A stretch of DNA of 64,000 bases from an uncultured Kiloniellaceae bacterium (GCA_947493695.1 CANLSF010000001.1:1302001-1366000), one strand, 5' to 3'. Shown: positions 30,679-41,045, counted from the stretch's first letter. Translations and numbers: made by a program. Notes: generated from the letters alone by a model not told the origin.

Positions 30679-32007
30679 ATGCAGCTGCCTGTTTGTCAGG
30701 TCTGTAGAGCGACGGGCGAGCCGCCATCTGATTGTATCAAATCGAGCAGGGTTCCCTTGATCTCTTTATCCGTTTCACCTTTAGCACGCATCTGGATCGT
30801 GCTTTTCAGCGCCCTGTTGTTCGGCGTTGCGCAATTCCAACGCTCGGCGGGCGGTATTATCTCGCCGCTACTCACTGAAGAGTTTGATCTGACGCCTACG
30901 GCTATCGGCGCAGTCATCGGTACCATGTTTATTGCGACGATGACCATGCAGGTGCCTGCGGGTATCGCACTGGACCGTTACGGCGTACGCAGGGTCGTGC
31001 CGCTTATGCTGGCGGTGTCCGGCTTGGGGAGTGTGCTTTTCTCCTTTGCGGAAGATCTCCAGTGGCTTCTGGTGGCGCGCATTCTTTTGGGGGTGGGATT
31101 CGCCTCAACGACCGCCGGCGCATACCTGCTCTTTACCCGCTGGTTCCCGCAAGACAGGTTCGCCACTCTGTCCGGGCTCATGGTCGCAATCGGTGGTATC
31201 GGTGGATTGATGGGAACCTATCCACTGGCTGAATCCATCGAGGTATTCGGCTGGCGGGCAAACTTCGTTGCCATGGGGCTTTTTATTCTGGTGGTTTCTT
31301 TGCTGGGGTTTGTGACCATCCGCGATGCACCACCGGATTATCAGGGGCTGACGACACGCGCCGGTTCGCTTAGGGATACGCTGCTTGGGTACAGGCAAAT
31401 ATTTGGCAAGCGGGATTTTTTCAAAATCCTGTCACTGGGGCTGGTCACCTTTGCGCCGATTACAGCAGTTGCCGGTCTTTGGGGTGGACCCTACTTTCAA
31501 GAGATCCATGGCCTGAGCCGAACCCAGGCCGGGATGATCCTATTTGCCCTCTTTTTGTCGACCAGTCTCGCAGGGCTGGTGGTCGGACCGTTGGATCGCC
31601 GTTTCGGTACCCGGAAGGGTGTTGTGCTCGTCTGTGCGTTTCTGTCGTTTTGCTGTTTCGCAACACTCGCATCCTGGCATCGGGTACCGTTCGAAGTTGC
31701 TGTCCTCTGTTTGGTTCTGATGACTTTCTTTCAGAGCTTTTACCTGCCATTGGCCGCTCATAACCGTTCGCTGTTCGAGGACCACCTTATTGGACGCGCC
31801 TCGACACTGCTTACACTGGTGTCGGTGGCGGGTATTCCTCTCCTGCAAAGCGGTTTTGGTGTCGTTCTGGACTTGAGCCTGCGCAACGGTCTGTCGGATG
31901 AGCAGGGCTATCGGCTGGGATTTGGCGCGATTTCTGTGGCCTTGCTGGTGGCGTCCGTGATCTACGCGACCGCGAAGGATATCAAGCCGCAAGATGCGCA
32001 CAAGTAA
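30679..32007 (+). CDS. MFS transporter
   Basis: About 12 TM; GIALDRYGVRRVVPLMLAVSGLGSVLFSFAED; LDRRFGTRKGVVLVCA. Exact start uncertain. Confidence 0.85.
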   Translation: MQLPVCQVCRATGEPPSDCIKSSRVPLISLSVSPLARIWIVLFSALLFGVAQFQRSAGGIISPLLTEEFDLTPTAIGAVIGTMFIATMTMQVPAGIALDRYGVRRVVPLMLAVSGLGSVLFSFAEDLQWLLVARILLGVGFASTTAGAYLLFTRWFPQDRFATLSGLMVAIGGIGGLMGTYPLAESIEVFGWRANFVAMGLFILVVSLLGFVTIRDAPPDYQGLTTRAGSLRDTLLGYRQIFGKRDFFKILSLGLVTFAPITAVAGLWGGPYFQEIHGLSRTQAGMILFALFLSTSLAGLVVGPLDRRFGTRKGVVLVCAFLSFCCFATLASWHRVPFEVAVLCLVLMTFFQSFYLPLAAHNRSLFEDHLIGRASTLLTLVSVAGIPLLQSGFGVVLDLSLRNGLSDEQGYRLGFGAISVALLVASVIYATAKDIKPQDAHK

Positions 32008-32221
32008 ACAAAGGCGTCTGTAAAGTTAGGCGCAATTATTCGTTTGGTAGAATTCCACCTCAATCCTAATTTTTACGGTGTGGCTCCAAGGTGTTTAATG
32101 GGTGTCAAATAAATGACATTCTGTGATATAAAAGAAGCAATGTAAAAAGCGATTGAATGTCACTTTACGAGCTCAAATATCCGATCCATAACGATGTTGT
32201 ATTGTTATGAAGGAGATTATG

Positions 32222-32389
32222 ATGTTTGAAGTGAAGCGTTTCGCACCCTTGTTCGCGGTACTTGCTCTTGGTGCCGCTGTGTCCGCTTGTGACGAAGTTG
32301 CCCGTGAGCAGCAAAGTGAAGCGCCGGCTCAGCTCGAGCAAGTGCCTGACAACCAGCAGTCTCAGGACCCAGCGGTTCCTACGGAATAA
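32222..32389 (+). CDS. Small putative lipoprotein
   Basis: MFEVKRFAPLFAVLALGAAVSACDEVA signal/lipobox; AAGGAG 6 nt before ATG. Confidence 0.6.
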   Translation: MFEVKRFAPLFAVLALGAAVSACDEVAREQQSEAPAQLEQVPDNQQSQDPAVPTE

Positions 32390-32640
32390 GGGACTGAAGT
32401 TCAGGTTCTTCTGAGCCCACGCTCTTGAAGTTTCGGGACGTGCAACTCGAGTTTGTCCGGATCATAGATTGCTTCTTTGGGGGCAATTCAAGTCGGGATT
32501 AGAGTTGCCCTGGGTAATCTGCCCGCCTTGTGAATCCGCGCTATCTGTTCGAGTTGGGTTGGTTCGCATGTGTTGGCAGGACCGCTGAGAGGTTCTAACG
32601 CGGTTGAGTTAGACTCGTTGAGTTAGACCCAAACAGAAGT

Positions 32641-32672
32641 GACGGCGGCCCTTTGTGGGCCGCCGTCTTTTT
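32641..32672 (+). terminator. Perfect intrinsic terminator
   Basis: gacggcggccc-tttgt-gggccgccgtc-ttttt; 11-bp perfect stem. Confidence 0.9.
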
Positions 32673-32827
32673 GGTTTCTGCTGGCCAAAAGAGCCGAGGT
32701 AAAACCTTGACGCCTCTGGCGCAGAGGATAAGTCCGTTATTCTTCCCGCCGGTTTGCAGCCTCTACTGTAGCCGGCCCGTCAGGCCGGGTTACGCACAAG
32801 GCGCGCGGGTAAGGTGTGGCTTGCAGC

Positions 32828-33151
32828 TTATGCAGCGTTGGCTGCAGATCTGCGATCGTTGTTTGCGGCCACGTTTGGCAACACATCCATAACATCCTGG
32901 ATGAACTGGCTGCGCGCAATTACGGACCATTCCGAATCATATGCACAGTACCAGCCGTGATCTTTTCCGAACGCGCAGAGGAGATATTCGTCATCCTGAT
33001 CCAGGATTGCGACGACAACCTCGCCGTTGTCGATTTCAACCGGAACACAGGATCCGGCGCGCTGGTCGTCGACCAAGGTATTGCCCGCTTCTACGAGCAC
33101 ATTGATGTCGGCCTTGGTAAACGCGAGATGTCCGATAGGCAGTATCGACAC
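32828..33151 (-). CDS. Hypothetical protein
   Basis: 107-aa ORF with natural-looking composition; no family recognised. Confidence 0.5.
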   Translation of the reverse strand: MSILPIGHLAFTKADINVLVEAGNTLVDDQRAGSCVPVEIDNGEVVVAILDQDDEYLLCAFGKDHGWYCAYDSEWSVIARSQFIQDVMDVLPNVAANNDRRSAANAA

Positions 33152-33332
33152 GTATTTTCATCCTCAATTGCCGTTGTTCAGCTCTCACAGTCTCGCAGCA
33201 GTTTATGACCAAGACGTAAACAGGCTGACAGTTATATCCGGCACCAGTCTTGAGTGAATATGGTTAACGAATGCACCGGTCTAGTGGCAAACATTGCCAA
33301 AAGTCAAGTGCTTACATTCAATTGGGGGAAAG

Positions 33333-34463
33333 TCAGGCGGAGCCTTCGGGATCAGGGATCCGCTCCACGATATGACCGCGGATCAGGATCAGACTATCGC
33401 TTGCAGCCACGATCTCGGGGACGAAGCTTTTGGTGTCAAAAGCCTGAAAATCGCCGGGCTTGAGCGTTTCTTCTCCGATCGCAACCCGGCCCTCGATCAC
33501 ATAGACTTCTTCAATTCCACCTCTGCGTTGAGGTTGTATGCGACCACCGGGAATCATGCGAAGCAGGTAGCTCTGGCGATTGAAATTATCGTCACGGTTG
33601 AGCTGTTTTTTATAGACCCTGGGTGCGAGCGCTTCCCACTCACCGTCCTCGGCACGTATAAGCGGAGAGGAAGACTCCTTGATTATCTCGGAGGGCGGAT
33701 CTTGAGAGACTTCTTTTGGCGTTTCCTCAGGCGCGGCTGAGTTTTGACTGGTCTCATGATCCTGTTTCGCGAGAATGTTTTGCGCGGCTCTTAAAACGGC
33801 CTGCACCTTGCGTGCAGCCTGGTCCTTTGAGAGGCTTTCTGCCTCGATCGGTTCTTGGGTGTCTGCGTTCTTCGGCTGGGTAGCGCGCGCCTGCGTGTTG
33901 GTATCTTTATGGGGGCTTGGAACGTGCTCAGGACTCGTTTCGATGCTGCTCTCGCCCGCCAGCGCCAATGCCATGTTCTTGGGGTGTGACAGATTCTGGC
34001 GTGATGCAGTCGGTTTCGCCGCGGTCGTTCTGCGAGGTGCGCGTTGAGCCGCCTGTCCGCAACGGACCCGGCTCTCGAGGGTGGAGTCCAGCGATATCTG
34101 ATCCAGGGCCGCCTGAACTTCGCGCTGAGTCTGCAAGTCTAGAAGCGGATCGCTCGTTCCGGCGCCCAACCGCTTTCGAGTAGATTTGATCTCATCCCGC
34201 TTTTGACTGACGGTCGGGCTCGTTCCGGCTTTGACGGCAGTTCCTTTGGTTGAGATGCTACTCGGAATATCTGTTCTTCCGGGCTTGCCCGGATGCAGCA
34301 GCATGCCGCCGCGCTCCATACCGAATCGGCGCTCCCAGTCCTTCACCGCCGTGCGCAGGGCCGGATTCACACTCAGTTCGTTCTTGAATTGCAGCAGCAT
34401 GGCACGGCTGAGGGTTCCGAGCACAAACTCCGCTGCCAACATCTGTACTTCTTTGTGATCCAT
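33333..34463 (-). CDS. Anti-sigma-factor-like protein with C-terminal cupin domain (RskA/ChrR-like)
   Basis: N-terminal AAEFVLGTLSRAMLLQFKNELSVNPALRTAVKDWERRFG; long low-complexity linker; C-terminal cupin RGGIEEVYVIEGRVAIGEETLKPGDFQAFD. ATG at 34463 preferred over 34607. Confidence 0.7.
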   Translation of the reverse strand: MDHKEVQMLAAEFVLGTLSRAMLLQFKNELSVNPALRTAVKDWERRFGMERGGMLLHPGKPGRTDIPSSISTKGTAVKAGTSPTVSQKRDEIKSTRKRLGAGTSDPLLDLQTQREVQAALDQISLDSTLESRVRCGQAAQRAPRRTTAAKPTASRQNLSHPKNMALALAGESSIETSPEHVPSPHKDTNTQARATQPKNADTQEPIEAESLSKDQAARKVQAVLRAAQNILAKQDHETSQNSAAPEETPKEVSQDPPSEIIKESSSPLIRAEDGEWEALAPRVYKKQLNRDDNFNRQSYLLRMIPGGRIQPQRRGGIEEVYVIEGRVAIGEETLKPGDFQAFDTKSFVPEIVAASDSLILIRGHIVERIPDPEGSA

Positions 34464-35045
34464 CGAACCCGAATCGAACCTTACGCGACTTAAAACGAAA
34501 ACCGCATGCAAGCTGTGGCACCCAAGACCCGGTAGGCGGGAAGAAGAAGCTGGTTTATGCGATAAAGCGCGCACACTAACCACTTCCCTGCGAAGGTTCC
34601 AGACCAAGCTTTACGATCATCACGGCGATCGAGGTCATGGTCTGTTAAATTGAAGCGGAGCTGGCAGTGAGACTTCGTTTTCTGGCAAGGCGTTAAGTGA
34701 TGGGTGACCATGATGAATCGCGTGTACGAGAAATCTTAACAAATGACACAGTGGCTCGCGGGACACGAGAGCTTGTGGCCGAATCGCAATCAGAGGCATC
34801 GCCGTTGCCGGAGTGTGGTACGCCGCGAATCGGCATCCCGGAGGAACTGAAAATAGGGATGATCGGCCTTCCGGTCCGCAACGAAACGGACGTTTGGTCA
34901 ACCGAAATTCTGGAGTCAAGGCAGGTCGTAAGGCATATAGGGGCTGATTGTTTATCTGTAGCACTTTAGCGTAGATGCTGATTCGCGCTTTTCACTGAAC
35001 CGGTGAAAAACGATCTGGCTCTACGAGACAAGCGGGAGCGTACGA

Positions 35046-38000
35046 ATGCCGGGAGCAGAGTCAAAGAATGGCCGCAAAACATTTCGGAAGCTCCTGGTTG
35101 CGAATCGAAGCGAAATCGCAATCCGGGTGCTGCGTGCCGCTAGTGAGTTGGGGATCCGCACTGTTGCGGTCTATTCGCACGAAGACCGTTTCGCGCTTCA
35201 TCGCTTCAAGTCGGACGAAAGCTATCTGATCGGCAAGGGCCGCGAACCGGTTCAGGCCTATCTGGCGATTGATGAAATTCTCCGCGTTGCCAAAGAAGCA
35301 AAGGTCGATGCCATCCATCCCGGCTACGGCTTTCTGTCCGAGAACCCCGATTTCGCAGATGCCTGCCAACGCGAGGGCATCACCTTCATCGGTCCATCGC
35401 CGGATGTGATGCGCAGTTTCGGCAGTAAGGTCGAGGCGCGGCAGATGGCGGAGGCCGCTGGTGTGCCGGTCATGCCCGCGACCGGTCCTTTGCCCCGTGA
35501 CAAGGACGAGATCGCTGCGTTGGCCGAACAGGTCGGTTACCCTGTCATGCTGAAGGCCAGTTGGGGTGGCGGTGGCCGCGGTATGCGAATTATCGAAACC
35601 GCGGATGAGCTCCATGAGCAGGTGGCCGCAGGTCAGCGCGAAGCCCGTGCCGCCTTCGGGCGGGATGAGGTCTTTCTCGAAAAGCTCGTGCGCCGCGCCC
35701 GCCATGTCGAGGTGCAGGTGCTGGGCGACCTGCACGGCAACATCGTCCACCTTTTCGAGCGTGACTGCACCATGCAGCGCCGTAATCAGAAGGTCGTCGA
35801 GCGTGCGCCCGCACCCTATTTCGATGAAACGCAGCGCCAGGATCTTTGCCAGTCGGCGGTGAAGCTCGCGCGCTCGGCGGGCTATCAGCTCGCGGGAACG
35901 GTCGAGTTCCTCTACGACGTGGATACCGCGAAGACCTACTTTATCGAAGTCAATCCGCGCATTCAGGTCGAGCATACGGTGACGGAGGAGGTCACGGGTG
36001 TGGATCTGGTCAAGGCGCAAATCCGTATCGCCCAGGGGGCAGTCATCGGCACGCCGGAGAGCGGCGTGCCGGCGCAGGAGGATATCAAGCTGCGCGGCCA
36101 CGCCTTGCAGTGCCGGGTAACCACCGAAGACCCTCAAAACAACTTTATTCCCGACTATGGCCGCATCACCAATTATCGCGGTGCCAACGGCTTCGGGATT
36201 CGTCTTGACGGCGGTACAGCCTATTCCGGTGCTTTGATTACGCCTTTTTATGATTCGCTGCTGGAAAAGGTCACGGCCTGGGCGCCGACGCCGGAGGAAA
36301 CCGTCAGTCGTATGGACCGCGCACTCCGCGAGTTCCGGATTCGCGGCGTGGCCACCAATCTCTTCTTTCTTGAGACCCTCATCGGCCACCCGAGCTTCGT
36401 CGCCGGTGACTACACGACACGTTTCATCGACCAAACGCCCGAGCTCTTTGAAGTTCATCTGCGCCGCGACCGGGCGACCCGCCTGCTGTCCTTCATCGGT
36501 GATGTTCTGATCAATGGCAACCCCGAGGTCGAAGGCCGACCCGCACCGGGACCCATGCCGGAAGCCCAGGTTCCCGCTACAAAAATCCTGGTGACAACCA
36601 CTGCCGACAATGACCAGGGCCCTCGCGGCAGCCGGGATCTGCTCGAGAAGCTGGGGCCTGAGGGGCTGTCGAAGTGGATGCTCGATCAGAAACAGTTGCT
36701 GGTGACGGACACGACGTTCCGTGACGCGCATCAGTCGCTCTTTGCGACCCGCATGCGTAGCCACGATATGCTGACGATTGCCGAGCACTATTCGCGGTCG
36801 CTACCCAACCTCTTTTCTTTGGAGTGTTGGGGCGGCGCGACCTTCGACGTCGCAATGCGCTTCCTGAAGGAAGATCCCTGGGAGCGCCTGACGGAATTGC
36901 GCGAGCGGATTCCGAACATTCTGTTCCAGATGCTGCTGCGCGGTTCCAACGGCGTCGGCTACAAGAACTATCCTGACAATGTGGTGCGTTTCTTCGTGCA
37001 GCAGTCGGCGGAGGCCGGTGTTGATATCTTCCGGGTGTTCGATTCCCTGAACTGGGTCGAAAATATGCGCGGCGCCATGGATGCAGTGGGCGAAACCGGC
37101 AAGGTCCTGGAAGCCGCCATCTGCTACACCGGCGATATCGCCGACCCCAGCCGCTCGAAGTACGATCTGAAGTACTACGTCAACATGGCCAAGGAGCTGG
37201 AAGCCGCAGGTGCGCACATCATTGCGGTCAAGGACATGGCCGGTCTCTGTAAGCCAGCTGCCGCACGCATGCTGATTACCGCCCTCAAGCAGGAAGTCGG
37301 TGTGCCGATCCACTTCCACACCCATGACACCAGCGGCATTGCTGCCGCCTCCGTTCTGGCTGCTGCCGAGGCCGGCGTGGATGCCGCCGACGCGGCCATG
37401 GATTCCATGAGTGGTCTGACTTCGCAACCGAACCTGGGCTCTATCGCTGAGGCTCTGCACGGCCAGCCGCGTGATCCCGGCCTGGATCGGGGCGCATTGC
37501 GCTCGACGGCCAACTATTGGGACGGGGTGCGGCGCTACTATCAGGCCTTTGAGAGCGACATGCGTGCCGGTTCCGCCGGTGTTTTCGAGCACGGTATGCC
37601 GGGCGGCCAATACACCAACCTGCGTCAACAGGCGCGCTCCATGGGTTTGGAGGCCCATTGGCAGGAGGTTGCGGCGGCCTATACCGCGGTCAATGAGATG
37701 TTCGGCGACATCGTCAAGGTCACTCCCTCTTCAAAGGTCGTGGGCGACATGGCTCTCTTTATGGTCACCAACGATCTGACTCCCGCTGAGGTGCTCGATC
37801 CCAAGCATGACATCGCCTTCCCGGAATCCGTGATTGATCTCTTCCGGGGCGATATGGGGCAGCCGCCGGGCGGCTGGCCCAAGGCGTTGCAGGACAAGAT
37901 CCTCAAGGGTGAGACGCCGATCACCGTACGCCCGGGCTCGATTCTGCCGGATACAGATCTGGAGCAGGAACGTACAGAGATCGAACGCAAGCTGCGCCGC

Positions 38001-38543
38001 AAGGTGAATGACCGGGATCTGGCATCTTATCTGATGTACCCGAGCGTCTTCGAGGAATACGCCAAGCATCGTCGCAGCTTCGGTAACGTCGCGATCCTGC
38101 CGACCCCGGCTTTTTTCTACGGTCTGGAGCACGGTGAAGAGATCAATGTCGATATCGAGCGCGGCAAGACTCTGATCATCCGCTATCAGGCAACCAGTGA
38201 AGCGAACGACGACGGACAACGTACAGTCTTTTTCGAGCTCAATGGCCAGCCGCGTACGGTCAAGGTTACCGATAAGAAACTCGCGGCCAGCGCGAATGCT
38301 CACCGCAAGGCCGACGAGAACGATCCTGGTCAGATCGGCGCACCCATGCCGGGTCTGATCGTCTCGGTCTCTGCTTCTCCTGGCAATCCCGTCGAGCAAG
38401 GCGACCGCCTCTTCACCATCGAAGCCATGAAGATGGAGACGGCGGTCTACGCAGATGTCAGCGGCAAGGTGCTCGAAGTGGTTGCACCGGCAGGCACGCG
38501 GGTAGAGCCTCACGACCTGGTCGTGGTGATTGAGGAGGAGTGA
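35046..38543 (+). CDS. pyc: Pyruvate carboxylase
   Basis: Biotin carboxylase (KASWGGGGRGMRII), carboxyltransferase (RDAHQSLFATRMRS), biotinyl motif EAMKMET. Confidence 0.97.
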   Translation: MPGAESKNGRKTFRKLLVANRSEIAIRVLRAASELGIRTVAVYSHEDRFALHRFKSDESYLIGKGREPVQAYLAIDEILRVAKEAKVDAIHPGYGFLSENPDFADACQREGITFIGPSPDVMRSFGSKVEARQMAEAAGVPVMPATGPLPRDKDEIAALAEQVGYPVMLKASWGGGGRGMRIIETADELHEQVAAGQREARAAFGRDEVFLEKLVRRARHVEVQVLGDLHGNIVHLFERDCTMQRRNQKVVERAPAPYFDETQRQDLCQSAVKLARSAGYQLAGTVEFLYDVDTAKTYFIEVNPRIQVEHTVTEEVTGVDLVKAQIRIAQGAVIGTPESGVPAQEDIKLRGHALQCRVTTEDPQNNFIPDYGRITNYRGANGFGIRLDGGTAYSGALITPFYDSLLEKVTAWAPTPEETVSRMDRALREFRIRGVATNLFFLETLIGHPSFVAGDYTTRFIDQTPELFEVHLRRDRATRLLSFIGDVLINGNPEVEGRPAPGPMPEAQVPATKILVTTTADNDQGPRGSRDLLEKLGPEGLSKWMLDQKQLLVTDTTFRDAHQSLFATRMRSHDMLTIAEHYSRSLPNLFSLECWGGATFDVAMRFLKEDPWERLTELRERIPNILFQMLLRGSNGVGYKNYPDNVVRFFVQQSAEAGVDIFRVFDSLNWVENMRGAMDAVGETGKVLEAAICYTGDIADPSRSKYDLKYYVNMAKELEAAGAHIIAVKDMAGLCKPAAARMLITALKQEVGVPIHFHTHDTSGIAAASVLAAAEAGVDAADAAMDSMSGLTSQPNLGSIAEALHGQPRDPGLDRGALRSTANYWDGVRRYYQAFESDMRAGSAGVFEHGMPGGQYTNLRQQARSMGLEAHWQEVAAAYTAVNEMFGDIVKVTPSSKVVGDMALFMVTNDLTPAEVLDPKHDIAFPESVIDLFRGDMGQPPGGWPKALQDKILKGETPITVRPGSILPDTDLEQERTEIERKLRRKVNDRDLASYLMYPSVFEEYAKHRRSFGNVAILPTPAFFYGLEHGEEINVDIERGKTLIIRYQATSEANDDGQRTVFFELNGQPRTVKVTDKKLAASANAHRKADENDPGQIGAPMPGLIVSVSASPGNPVEQGDRLFTIEAMKMETAVYADVSGKVLEVVAPAGTRVEPHDLVVVIEEE

Positions 38544-38568
38544 ACGTCTCCTGAAGTGGGAAGCGCTG

Positions 38569-39420
38569 CTAAGCGGCGGCGGTCTCTTTGATCACATGCG
38601 TGCCGCCGGACACGCGCACGCTTTCGCCTTTTGTCGCGCCAACCTCGACGGTTAACGCAGAGGGGACGCCCATGTCGTGGCCTTGCAGGATCTCGATGGC
38701 TTCGCCGCCCTTCAGCCAGCCGCTGTCGCGGAGGAAGCCGCCGAGCGCTGCTGCGGCTGCGCCGGTCGCCGGGTCCTCATAGACACCGCCAACGGCGAAG
38801 GGATTGCGGGCGTGGAAACGCCGGTCGTTTTCCGCCCAGATCAGACTGATGGTTGTCAAGTCGGCAGCGGTCATGAGGTTTTTCACCTCCTCGTATGGGT
38901 ACTCCATCTCTGCCAGCGCCGTGCGGCTTGCGAGGGCGATCACCAGATGGGATGCGCCTGCGTGGGCGATGGTCAGCGGCAGGCGTGGGTCCAGATCCTT
39001 CATCGAAAGGCCGAAGGCAGTCAGAACTGGTTTTGTCAGTTCCTCCGTTGCGGGTTTCGACCAGGTTGCGGGCGATTGCAGTGCCGCACCCCAGCCGCCG
39101 TCTCCGCTAGGCTCGGCATCGACGGTGATGTTGGCATCGTTGAGTTCCAGCTTATAGGTTCCCGCTCCAAAACGCGCGCCCAGGGCGGCACCGGTTGCGA
39201 TGGTGGCATGGCCGCAGAAAGGCACTTCAGTCTCCGGTGCGAAGTAGCGCACACGCCAACCATCAGCGGCTTGAGAGAGAAACGCGGTCTCCGAATAACC
39301 AACCTCAGCGGCGGTTTTCAGCATCTCGGCTTCAGTTGGCATGGTTTCGACGAAGGCGACGCCCGCGGGGTTACCGCCGACACCGTTTTCTGAAAAGGCT
39401 GAAATCCTGAGCACGTCCAT
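38569..39420 (-). CDS. PhzF family phenazine biosynthesis-like isomerase
   Basis: FSENGVGGNPAGVAFVE, FCGHATIATGAAL, EDPATGAAAAALGGFL. Confidence 0.88.
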   Translation of the reverse strand: MDVLRISAFSENGVGGNPAGVAFVETMPTEAEMLKTAAEVGYSETAFLSQAADGWRVRYFAPETEVPFCGHATIATGAALGARFGAGTYKLELNDANITVDAEPSGDGGWGAALQSPATWSKPATEELTKPVLTAFGLSMKDLDPRLPLTIAHAGASHLVIALASRTALAEMEYPYEEVKNLMTAADLTTISLIWAENDRRFHARNPFAVGGVYEDPATGAAAAALGGFLRDSGWLKGGEAIEILQGHDMGVPSALTVEVGATKGESVRVSGGTHVIKETAAA

Positions 39421-39586
39421 TGCAGCGTTCCTCCAAGTCTTGTGCGCCTGGGTATCCCAGGCAGTCACGATGTAACGCTTCCAGACTTATGCTGTGGCGC
39501 GCGTGTAAAAAAGTTAAACCTGATAACGAGGCGAGTTAACGTTGCTAACTCATCTGACTTGACGGGGCAAAATCTCTCGCCGAGTG

Positions 39587-39970
39587 TCACTTCGCATTGA
39601 CCGTGCCGCCGATCAAACCAAAGAAACCCGTGATCTCGTTGATGCGTCCATCCTCTGCGATGCGGCCAAAGTCGATGCTCTCCGGCAATTGCTTGTTGCC
39701 GCCCAATCGCATGGTCCAGGTAAAGCGAAAAGAGTCGTGATGGGCATCTACCGGACTGAGCCGCACGACCTGACCGCCTGGAAAACGTGCCTGGGTTTCG
39801 CCGATTAGATCGCTCAGCGCTGTCCGACCGGTCACCTCGACGGTTGGATCGCTGTAGCGCCCCTGCTCATGCCAAACTGCTTCCAGGATATCATTGCGCA
39901 GTGACACATCGCTTTCCCGCCAGGCTGCGCAATAGCGGTCGATCAGTGCTGTAAGTTCGGTGGTAGTCAT
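39587..39970 (-). CDS. SnoaL/NTF2-like protein
   Basis: LIDRYCAAWRESDVSLRNDILEAVWHEQGRYSDPTVEVTGRTALSDLI pattern. Confidence 0.75.
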   Translation of the reverse strand: MTTTELTALIDRYCAAWRESDVSLRNDILEAVWHEQGRYSDPTVEVTGRTALSDLIGETQARFPGGQVVRLSPVDAHHDSFRFTWTMRLGGNKQLPESIDFGRIAEDGRINEITGFFGLIGGTVNAK

Positions 39971-39985
39971 ATTTTCACACTTGGT

Positions 39986-40104
39986 TAATTAATAATTAAT
40001 TATCTGGTTAAATGCGTTGGCCATCAATGTGTTTAGGAGGTTTTCTGTAAGTGTTCTGTTGCCTTATAGCCATTTCTGCTAATCATATTGCCTCAATTGA
40101 TTAG
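39986..40104. promoter_or_regulatory. Putative LysR operator region with two palindromes
   Basis: TAATTAAT-A-ATTAATTA (39986-40002) and CTAATCAtATTG-CCT-CAATTGATTAG (40079-40104) between divergent genes. Confidence 0.5.
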
Positions 40105-40118
40105 CTGGAATAACCATA

Positions 40119-41021
40119 ATGGATCTCAACCGCCTGCGCGTTTTCCAGACCGTTTATCGCCATAATAGCACTGTCGGCGCGGCGAGAGCGCTTTCCGTCA
40201 CCCGCTCGGCGGTCAGTCAATCCCTCAGTAAGTTGGAGACGGAAGTCGGTGTGGAGCTCTTCACCCGTGCGGCCAGGGGGCTCGTCCCAACCTCCGCGGG
40301 GCATAGCCTGTTCCGGCGTATCGACCCTTTCCTGTCTTCGCTGGAAAGTGAGGTGCGTGCAATTAAGTCGGCGGGGGAACGCCCATCCGGTCTGTTGCGG
40401 CTTGGCGCGCCGGTGGCTTTTGGGCGCCGCTATCTTCCGGCGAAACTGGCATCCTTCCGGGCCCGCCACCCGGAGGTGGAGTTCGCGCTTGAACTGGGGA
40501 ACCAGACCCGCCTGCTGTCCCTGCTCGAGGCGGGAGAATTGGACCTTACTATTTCGGACGTTTTCGACGATCCCAGTCCGTCGCGACTGCGCCCGTCGCT
40601 CTTCAGCCTTGAGACACTGTTCGAGGAGCGCATGACACTGCTCTGTTCAAGGGATTATTTCGAGCAACACGGCCTCAAGACTGCAAGCTTCGAAACTCTG
40701 GCGTCCTGTGACTTCCTGACACACCAGAACCAGACTTTCGATCTCAAAAGCTGGTTCCGACATCATTTCGACAAGGTGCCGCCACAGCTTAATATTGCTC
40801 TGACGGTGGACGACAGTCATGCGCTGTTCGAGGCGGTGAAGCTCTCGCTCGGGCTCGCGGTGCTCGGGTCACACCTGGCCGAAGGAGAGCTCGAAAGCGG
40901 AGAGCTCCGCGCCGTGCTCGCAGGCCCGACAGACGAGATCAACCGTATTTCGCTGGTCCAGTTGCTCGACAAAAAGCCGTCTCTCACTGAGCGGACTTTC
41001 GTCAAACACCTGCTCGCGTGA
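40119..41021 (+). CDS. LysR family transcriptional regulator
   Basis: MDLNRLRVFQTVYRHNSTVGAARALSVTRSAVSQSLSKLETEVGVELFTRAARGL HTH. Confidence 0.95.
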   Translation: MDLNRLRVFQTVYRHNSTVGAARALSVTRSAVSQSLSKLETEVGVELFTRAARGLVPTSAGHSLFRRIDPFLSSLESEVRAIKSAGERPSGLLRLGAPVAFGRRYLPAKLASFRARHPEVEFALELGNQTRLLSLLEAGELDLTISDVFDDPSPSRLRPSLFSLETLFEERMTLLCSRDYFEQHGLKTASFETLASCDFLTHQNQTFDLKSWFRHHFDKVPPQLNIALTVDDSHALFEAVKLSLGLAVLGSHLAEGELESGELRAVLAGPTDEINRISLVQLLDKKPSLTERTFVKHLLA

Positions 41022-41045
41022 CCTACGAGCGAGTCCAGTCCTTGC

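Noticed and set aside
34635-34969. Overlapping 109-aa (-) and 90-aa (+) ORFs between anti-sigma-like gene and pyc
   Set aside because: No domain, RBS or compositional support to choose either; left as intergenic.
35061-36788. 575-aa minus-strand ORF
   Set aside because: Fully antisense to pyruvate carboxylase; a high-GC shadow ORF with no recognisable domain.
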